From positions 1 through 64,000 of the forward strand of contig JAHJRQ010000011.1 of NCBI GenBank assembly GCA_018830485.1: 64,000 nucleotides of DNA. Direction: 5' to 3'. Of the stretch, positions 59,088-64,000 are shown piece after piece. The notes under the pieces were generated by a model. It worked only from the letters and a program-made list of their open reading frames with translations. It searched no databases and was not told where the DNA came from. Made by a program: the position numbers and the translations under genes. Position 1 is the first letter of the stretch; every line of letters starts with the position of its first letter. The stretch comes from Pseudomonadota bacterium (GTDB taxonomy: Bacteria; Desulfobacterota; Desulfobulbia; Desulfobulbales; Desulfurivibrionaceae).

Positions 59088-60253
59088 TGTTGCGGAACCG
59101 GATCGCGGTTGTAGATATCCCGCCGAAACTGGACCGTGCCGTCACGATCAACCCAGGCGGTCATATAGGCCATATATATGGCGATGGGCGAGGGGAGGGG
59201 TATGGTCCGCGTCTTTTCGCCGGCGATCGCCGCAGTCAGGGCTTCCATGGAGCCCAGGGGAGTGCCCTGGAGGAGATGGACCGCCAACTCCAGAGGCCGC
59301 GCCAGCCGGATGCAGCCGGAGCTGAAGGTGCGGTCGTCCTTCTGGAACAGCTCCCGGGAAGGGGTGTCGTGCAGGTAGACATCGTAGGGGTTGGGAAAGA
59401 GGAACTTCACCCGGCCAAGGGCATTGTCTGGTCCGGGTTCTTGACGCAGCCGGTAGGGAAAGCGCGAAGGGGAAAGGCTTGCCCAGTCGACACCGGCCGA
59501 GTCGACCTCCGTGCCGGGGTTCCAGCCTCGAAATACCCGGATATCGGATGTGCGGAGATAGCCTGGATTTTTTTTGATCTTCGGCAGGAGATCCTTGGTG
59601 GCGATGCTGTGCGGCACCTCCCAGGCCGGATTGAGCACCAGGGAAGAGATGCGCCCGTTGAACACCGGGGTTTGCCGGTAAGTCTTGCCGACAATCACGG
59701 GCATGGAGAGCCGGAGTTCGCCATCCTCATAGAGCTTGAGGGTGAAATCGGCGATATTGATCAGGATATGGCGCGGCTCCAGCAGGGACGGCAGCGGCTG
59801 GCAGCGTTCGAGGCTCGCGGTGAGTTGCCGGATGCGTTCGCTGAGCGGAACGTTGAGTTCGGTCAGGGTTTTGGCTCCGACAAGGCCATCGGCAATGAGG
59901 CCATGGCGGGCCTGAAACCTCTGCACCGCCTCGCGGAGAGTTGTGTCGAAAAGGAAAAAGGATCCCTCTACCGTTGGCGCAGTCAGGTCTCCGCTCGCGA
60001 CAAGGCGTTGCCGCAGGAGGGGGGTGCGGACATCCATGTCGCCTTCGTGCAGGGTGGGGCCGGCAGGAACCTGCGGCCAGCCGCCTTGCGCGGCAAGCTG
60101 GTGATACTGGGCAAGGGCCTTCTCCAGCCCGGGCAGCAGGCAAAGCTCTCCTCTTGCCGGGGGCGCTTCGGGCGCGGCCATTGCCGAAACCGGAAGCAGG
60201 GCAATGATAAGGAGGCAGCAGAAAAAGCGGAAGAGGCGCGGGGGCGGAAACAT
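59084..60253 (-). CDS. ldtD: L,D-transpeptidase (YcbB/LdtD type)
   Basis: A 389-residue protein: signal peptide (FFCCLLIIALLPVSAMA), peptidoglycan-binding domain (AVQRFQARHGLIADGLVGAK) and YkuD catalytic domain with YLHDTPSRELFQKDDRTFSS and SGCIRLARP (catalytic Cys). YcbB-type enzymes form 3-3 peptidoglycan cross-links. It follows a MepK-like gene with which it pairs functionally. The ATG at 60253 gives a clean signal peptide; TTG at 60286 overlaps the upstream stop. Its last codons and stop border an interspersed repeat. Confidence 0.9.
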   Translation of the reverse strand: MFPPPRLFRFFCCLLIIALLPVSAMAAPEAPPARGELCLLPGLEKALAQYHQLAAQGGWPQVPAGPTLHEGDMDVRTPLLRQRLVASGDLTAPTVEGSFFLFDTTLREAVQRFQARHGLIADGLVGAKTLTELNVPLSERIRQLTASLERCQPLPSLLEPRHILINIADFTLKLYEDGELRLSMPVIVGKTYRQTPVFNGRISSLVLNPAWEVPHSIATKDLLPKIKKNPGYLRTSDIRVFRGWNPGTEVDSAGVDWASLSPSRFPYRLRQEPGPDNALGRVKFLFPNPYDVYLHDTPSRELFQKDDRTFSSGCIRLARPLELAVHLLQGTPLGSMEALTAAIAGEKTRTIPLPSPIAIYMAYMTAWVDRDGTVQFRRDIYNRDPVPQH

Positions 60254-60279
60254 GGGAGCAGATGGGTTTTTCGCTCTGA

Positions 60280-60834
60280 CTACCAAGTGCGGAAGGTTCC
60301 TGAATCGATATGGACGAAGTCTCCGCTGGGGTAATAGCCCACTCCGCCGATGCGGAACGAGAGGGCAGTGCGTTGGAGGTCGGCCAGGCGGGTGCCGGGG
60401 ATGCGGATATCCAGGGCGCGGCCTTCGAGGTGCAGGCTGTGTTTGGCCACCTTGTGGCCCCGGCTGATGAGGATGTCGTTGTATTTCGGCGAACGGTAGC
60501 CTGAGATGATGTGGATTTCGTTGTCGCGCCCCAATCGGGTGTTCACCAGGTCGAGAAAATCCAGGGTTTGGATGTCAATGGGATGCTGCTCGTTTGTATG
60601 GTGGCAGCGCAACAGCCGGTTCAGTTCCTGGATGGCTTGCGGATTGTACTGGCCGTCCGGGTCGCGATAGGTGGCGTTGATTTGTTCGCCGGTATGGATG
60701 TTGTAGAGGTTCAACCGGCCAGAAGGCTGATTCGCGGGAGAAAAATTGGCCCATGTCTTTTCAGGATGGAGAAAAGCAAGGGTAGTCAGCAGCGAGGCTT
60801 TGAGGAATGAGCGTCTGCTGGAGGGAAGGCGCAT
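60280..60834 (-). CDS. mepK: MepK-like M15 murein endopeptidase (YcbK/DUF882), Tat-exported
   Basis: A 184-residue peptidase M15 (DUF882) with a Tat signal (SSRRSFLKASLLTTLAFL) and zinc motif residues in HSLHLEGRALDIRI and FVHIDSG. E. coli MepK cleaves the 3-3 cross-links made by LdtD; in E. coli ycbB and ycbK are also adjacent. It is the first gene of this two-gene unit. Confidence 0.9.
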   Translation of the reverse strand: MRLPSSRRSFLKASLLTTLAFLHPEKTWANFSPANQPSGRLNLYNIHTGEQINATYRDPDGQYNPQAIQELNRLLRCHHTNEQHPIDIQTLDFLDLVNTRLGRDNEIHIISGYRSPKYNDILISRGHKVAKHSLHLEGRALDIRIPGTRLADLQRTALSFRIGGVGYYPSGDFVHIDSGTFRTW

Positions 60835-61067
60835 GGAAAGGGTCTCCTGGTGTATCGGGGCAGATGGGGCGATGCGTGCGGCAGCAAGGGAAATACGGTC
60901 ATGACACAGTTTTCGTTAATGATTCTCAGTTTAACCGCATTTTCCAGGAGTTGCACATTTTTTTCACATGCATGGTCCGGGGGGTCGGAAGCAAGACAAT
61001 ATGGCGTAAGTGACTCCTGCTGAAACCATGGTATTTCCGCGCTCTCCGGCCGGAATTGTTTTTTTCG

Positions 61068-61289
61068 CTAAAACGGCTCGAAATCGATCTTGCCGTCGAA
61101 CTCTTCGGCGTAGTGTTCGCTGTGGAAGAAGGAGCAGCGCAGACACCGTTCACTTTTTTGGGCAAAGGTGAACAGGGGTCGGCCGGAGCCGATGGTGCCG
61201 GCCAGTAAAGCGCAGTTTTTTCCCGAAACCGGGAAGGCCGGGCAGCTTTTTTTCTTTTCTCCGCAGTTGTGAAAATCCCAGCACTGCAT
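61068..61289 (-). CDS. Two-CW-domain protein (73 aa)
   Basis: A 73-residue protein beginning MQCWDFHNCG with later cysteines CPAFP, NCALLAG, CLRCSFF, a two-CW pattern found in anaerobes, suggesting a small metal- or Fe-S-binding protein. A GGGAGGAG site precedes the ATG at 61289. It stands alone upstream (on the minus strand) of the MepK gene and downstream of the REC-TPR gene. The role is unknown. Confidence 0.8.
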   Translation of the reverse strand: MQCWDFHNCGEKKKSCPAFPVSGKNCALLAGTIGSGRPLFTFAQKSERCLRCSFFHSEHYAEEFDGKIDFEPF

Positions 61290-61444
61290 GGCGCTCCTCC
61301 CGGAAACGGATCGATTGGCGGTCAAGCCGCTCATCGTATTCTCCGGCTGAACGGAAATGGGGGAGGGCGGCTTGGACAACACCATAACAAAAGGCTGGAA
61401 GCCGAGTCAATACGTGAAAAATACGGATAGACGCGGCGGCCTCG

Positions 61445-62614
61445 TCAGTATGCCTCGCGTTTGTCCAGCGTGATGATGAGGGCCAGGGCATTCTCGGATT
61501 CGGGGTTTTGCCGGAGCACATGGTAGAGATGGCTGCGTGCGGCCTTGTAATCCTTCAGGTCGACAAGCAGCACCGCATAGTTGTAGTTGAGCGATTCGTC
61601 ATCCGGGGCAATCTGCAGGGCGCGTTTATAGTATTTTTGGGCCCGTTCATGCTCCCTGCGATGCCGGCAGACAATGCCCATCTGATTTAAAAGGGCAATG
61701 TCCTCCTTCTCCCCGCCCATGCTCCGGTGCATGATCGCCTCGGCTTCGGTGTCCATGCCGAAGTCCAGACAGGCCTCGATATATCTGGGGGGCAGCTTCA
61801 TCGTCTTTTTGGAGAGCTTCAGCGCCGTTGCCAGGGAGGCTTTTGCTTCGGCGGTGTTGCCCACGGCTCTGAATTGCCCGGAAAGATCCATGTGCCGATC
61901 CGGGGTGTTGGGCGAGATCGCGATCGCTTTTTTGAGCACTTCCAGGGCATTGACGTGATCGCCCTTGCGTTGATAGATCCGGGCCAGCCCGTCCAGTGAC
62001 CGGACATACAGGTCATTGCTGGAATCCTTGCAAAGCTTGTAGTTTTCCTCGGCCTCGTCTATTCTGCCGACCCCTTCCATTGCCTGGGCAAGATAGAAAT
62101 AGGTGGCGGACTGCCCGGGTTGCAGATTTCTGGCCTCTTCGAGGGATTGGATGGCGCTTTCGTGCTGGCCTTCGCGCAGGCATTTTTTTCCGGTGAACAG
62201 GGCGCGGTGGTAAGGGTCGGGATCGTATGCCTTTTTTATCGCCGAGTAGATCTTTTGGCGGAGGACCGTTTCGGTGACCGGTTTGACCAGGTAGGCGTCG
62301 ATGTGTTCCTCGGTCACGGACATGATTCGGTTCATGTCGTCGACGCAGGTCACCATGATGAAGGGCAGGTGCCAGTGTTTCTCCGAATTCCTGATGCGCT
62401 GGAGGAGCTGGAGGCCATCCTCCTCGGGCATGAGCATGTCCGAAAGAACGATTTTAACCTTGGATTCCGGAGCTTGGATCTTTTCCCATGCATCCTTGCC
62501 GTTTCTGGCCGTGATGACGTTCTTGTAGCCAAGATTGTTTAACATGTTGACTATCATGGTGAGCGTGGAAATATTGTCTTCAACAACCAGGAATGTGTAT
62601 TTTTTGTGGCTCAA
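61445..62614 (-). CDS. Response regulator (REC) fused to tetratricopeptide repeats
   Basis: A 389-residue protein with an N-terminal CheY-like receiver (phospho-Asp in VLSDMLMPEEDG, Lys in LVKPVTETVL) and about six C-terminal TPRs (ATYFYLAQAMEGVGRIDEAE, ERAQKYYKRALQIAPDDESL). There is no DNA-binding or enzymatic output domain, so output must be through protein contacts. The likely start is TTG at 62614, 8 nt after GGAGAA; the frame is open to 62749. A cognate kinase is not nearby. Confidence 0.85.
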   Translation of the reverse strand: MSHKKYTFLVVEDNISTLTMIVNMLNNLGYKNVITARNGKDAWEKIQAPESKVKIVLSDMLMPEEDGLQLLQRIRNSEKHWHLPFIMVTCVDDMNRIMSVTEEHIDAYLVKPVTETVLRQKIYSAIKKAYDPDPYHRALFTGKKCLREGQHESAIQSLEEARNLQPGQSATYFYLAQAMEGVGRIDEAEENYKLCKDSSNDLYVRSLDGLARIYQRKGDHVNALEVLKKAIAISPNTPDRHMDLSGQFRAVGNTAEAKASLATALKLSKKTMKLPPRYIEACLDFGMDTEAEAIMHRSMGGEKEDIALLNQMGIVCRHRREHERAQKYYKRALQIAPDDESLNYNYAVLLVDLKDYKAARSHLYHVLRQNPESENALALIITLDKREAY

Positions 62615-62782
62615 ACCACGTTCTCCGGGCACGATACGATCTCCATGCTGTGTGGTGAGTAGTTCGTTGATTTGCCGCTGCGGGTATTGGGCAATTATCA
62701 TCGGAATGGAGCTGAAAGTCAAGAATCTCAAAAAAAAGCGGGCTTGCAAGCAATTTCAAGCCGGGGCGCCGGCCCTGGGAAT

Positions 62783-62818
62783 GAAAAAAAGGGCTTAGAG
62801 GATAACCCCTAGGCCCTT
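62783..62818 (-). terminator. Rho-independent terminator of tRNA-Arg
   Basis: A 13-bp stem (62789-62801 with 62806-62818; one mismatch and one G-U) with an ATAA loop is followed on the minus strand by eight Ts, directly downstream of the tRNA. Confidence 0.9.
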
Positions 62819-62826
62819 GCTGTTTC

Positions 62827-62903
62827 TGGTGCGCCCGGCACGATTCGAACGTGCGACCTGCGGATTCGTAGTCCGACACTCTATCCAGCTGAGCTACGGG
62901 CGC
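62827..62903 (-). tRNA. tRNA-Arg (anticodon ACG)
   Basis: On the minus strand the molecule folds as a full cloverleaf: acceptor GCGCCCG/CGGGCGC, D-arm with GCTCAGCTGGATAGAG, anticodon loop CTACGAA (ACG), T-arm GTTCGAATC, discriminator A and encoded CCA. The ACG anticodon (deaminated to ICG) reads CGU, CGC and CGA arginine codons. Confidence 0.97.
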
Positions 62904-62918
62904 ATAAATGAGATGGGA

Positions 62919-62947
62919 TTTATAACGCACATTGTCCTGTTCGGCAA
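62919..62947 (-). promoter_or_regulatory. Promoter of tRNA-Arg
   Basis: On the minus strand TTGCCG (62942-62947) and TATAAA (62919-62924) are 17 nt apart, ending 16 nt before the tRNA 5' end. Confidence 0.6.
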
Positions 62948-63092
62948 CAAGTTTATCATTCAAGTGTATCATTCGCTCCCTGCGGAAAATTTTTGACAAA
63001 AGTCAAGCGCTTCTGCGGGCAAAGGGGGCCAGGGTAACCCGGAACTCGCGGCGCAGTGTGAGCGGGCCGGACACCCGGCCTTGCAAGAATTC

Positions 63093-63332
63093 CTAGAGGC
63101 TGTGGCTGCGCAGCAGTGACTCCAACCGCTTGTTCAGGTTCTCCTCGGTGTCGATGCGGTTGGGGCAACAGGTCTGGCCGAAACAGGATTCCACGGTAAA
63201 GCCATGCGCCTCGTTTCCCTGGTGGTGCAGGTGGCGTTGCTTGCAGGCCGGGACTGATACATACCGTATGGTTTGCAGTCGAGAATATTGCGGAAAGCGG
63301 CGGAAGGCCTGATCAAAGCCAAGGGAGGCGGA
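63093..63332 (-). pseudogene. Open frame after the LysR stop, lacking a start (79 codons)
   Basis: In the LysR frame, immediately after its TGA, 79 codons stay open to a TAG at 63093. The last 53 (from VSVPACKQRHLHHQGNEAH to SCFGQTCCPNRID and KRLESLLRSHSL) use codons like a real gene and have a cysteine cluster, but no ATG, GTG or TTG start exists in the region. I do not recognise the family. It is most simply a 5'-truncated gene fused next to LysR by deletion; alternatives are a CTG start or stop-codon readthrough. Confidence 0.5.
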
Positions 63333-64000
63333 TCAATCCGGTACTTGTTGCAAGAAAGCCAGAAAGGTGCTGCAGATGGGGGAAGGTTGCCGGTTTTTTC
63401 GGGTGATCAGGTAAAACGGGCGCGAAAGGCGGGTGTTGGTCAAGGGGACCGTTGCAAGGGAGCCGCGCTCGATATCCTCGGCCACGGCCCGGCGGGAGAG
63501 GATGGCTATGCCGACCTCTGCCTTGACGCCTTGGCGGACCGCCTCGGTGCTGCCCATCTCGGCGACGATACGCAACCGGGAAAGATCCAGATGTTTTTCG
63601 AGCAACTGGGTCACCACCCGGCGGGTGCCGGAGTCCCGTTCCCGGATGATCATCGGTTCGGTGAGCAATTGCGTGGGCTCAACCTCCTTTTCCTTGGCAA
63701 AAGGATGGCTCGGATATACGGCAAGGACCAGTTCATCGTCGAGGATTTCCCGCCATTCCAGGGCCGGGTCGCTCCAGCGGGCGCCGACCACGCCGAATTC
63801 GGTGTCGCCGGCCAGGACGCCATCCGCCACCGCACGCGAGTTGCCGATGGAGAGGGTGATCTGGATGGCGGAATGGATTTTTTTGAAACCGCCGATCCGT
63901 TGCGGCAGGACATAGGCACCGGGGATGGTGCTGGCTCCGAGGGAGAGGTGCCCGGCCAAGGTGCCGCGAAAGCCTGCCATGGCCTGCATGGCCTCCTGGC
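63333..64000 (-). CDS. LysR-family transcriptional regulator, C-terminal part
   Basis: The frame stays open to the window edge (QEAM precedes the first internal Met), so the HTH lies outside. Visible is the linker helix and substrate-binding domain: GTLAGHLSLGASTIPGAYVL and RERDSGTRRVVTQLLEKH. This pattern resembles LysR regulators linked to selenium metabolism in anaerobes, but that is a resemblance only. The gene ends at 63333 (PD then TGA) and is followed by the unexplained open frame. Confidence 0.85.
   Translation of the reverse strand, partial: QEAMQAMAGFRGTLAGHLSLGASTIPGAYVLPQRIGGFKKIHSAIQITLSIGNSRAVADGVLAGDTEFGVVGARWSDPALEWREILDDELVLAVYPSHPFAKEKEVEPTQLLTEPMIIRERDSGTRRVVTQLLEKHLDLSRLRIVAEMGSTEAVRQGVKAEVGIAILSRRAVAEDIERGSLATVPLTNTRLSRPFYLITRKNRQPSPICSTFLAFLQQVPD

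Noticed and set aside
63333-63335. Selenocysteine readthrough of the LysR stop TGA
   Set aside because: LysR proteins normally end near this point and I see no convincing SECIS-like hairpin just after the TGA; truncation of a separate gene is simpler. It is kept as a finding only because the downstream frame looks coding.

Overview
The window is GC-rich, densely packed, operon-organised chromosomal DNA from a Gram-negative bacterium: lipobox proteins, LolA, an LpxR-like outer-membrane deacylase, an OprM/NodT channel, and L,D-transpeptidase with its matching endopeptidase. A complete bacterial V/A-type ATPase operon, a twelve-haem periplasmic cytochrome, a TusA protein, a two-CW protein and a LysR regulator resembling those of selenium-metabolising anaerobes fit an anaerobic Desulfobacterota lineage, probably Desulfobulbales-like. 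That placement is inference; no rRNA is present. One tRNA-Arg(ACG) lies near the right end.

Layout. 1-2.5 kb: five tandem hairpins, a PA2778/PA2779-type protease pair and a ferredoxin-like protein. 2.5-10.6 kb: nine-gene V-ATPase operon (H-I-K-E-C-F-A-B-D on the minus strand) behind a good sigma70 promoter. 10.7-15.2 kb: DUF502 membrane protein, a frameshifted cytochrome remnant, a His-rich 42-aa membrane microprotein, LpxR-like protein, endonuclease IV, LolA-like and SRPBCC proteins. 15.5-21 kb: chemoreceptor, TusA plus dodecahaem cytochrome, a decayed endonuclease IV fragment, a methyltransferase and a DNRLRE lipoprotein. 21.3-28.1 kb: RluA-type pseudouridine synthase, then a TetR-MacA-MacB(split)-OprM efflux operon. 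28.2-35.9 kb: RlmN, radical SAM protein plus zinc ribbon, RNase HI, SprT-like protease, HNH protein, YIP1 membrane protein, Dus. 35.9-41.5 kb: NhaR regulator divergent from a P-type cation ATPase, then a DedA/acid-loop/lipoprotein/zf-TFIIB/Tim44 operon. 42-48.7 kb: the Entner-Doudoroff route (zwf, pgl, edd, eda), with a toxin-antitoxin island and a lipoprotein lying between edd and eda. 48.9-53.5 kb: ABC-F protein and a PhnD-GAF-HD-GYP-GGDEF fusion. 53.7-58.8 kb: a five-gene cassette with the outline of the Arn lipid-linked amino-sugar pathway. 59-64 kb: LdtD plus MepK, two-CW protein, REC-TPR protein, tRNA-Arg, a 5'-truncated ORF and a LysR gene running off the end.

Working links. Glucose 6-phosphate can be taken to pyruvate and glyceraldehyde 3-phosphate by the four ED enzymes. 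The V-ATPase, NhaR and the P-type ATPase point to active cation homeostasis. LdtD and MepK make and cut the same 3-3 peptidoglycan cross-link. Envelope remodelling is a theme (LpxR, LolA, Arn-like cassette, DedA).

The intergenic DNA is unusually rich in small mobile-looking repeats: a three-copy element with inverted ends (two copies carry nested insertions, one with an 8-bp target duplication), a two-copy long repeat, a two-copy intercistronic palindrome, and a 160-bp MITE-like element. No CRISPR array, full insertion sequence, prophage or rRNA was seen. The strongest leads for something undescribed are the Arn-like cassette, the cytochrome/TusA pair, the divergent NhaR/ATPase switch and the nested repeat families.
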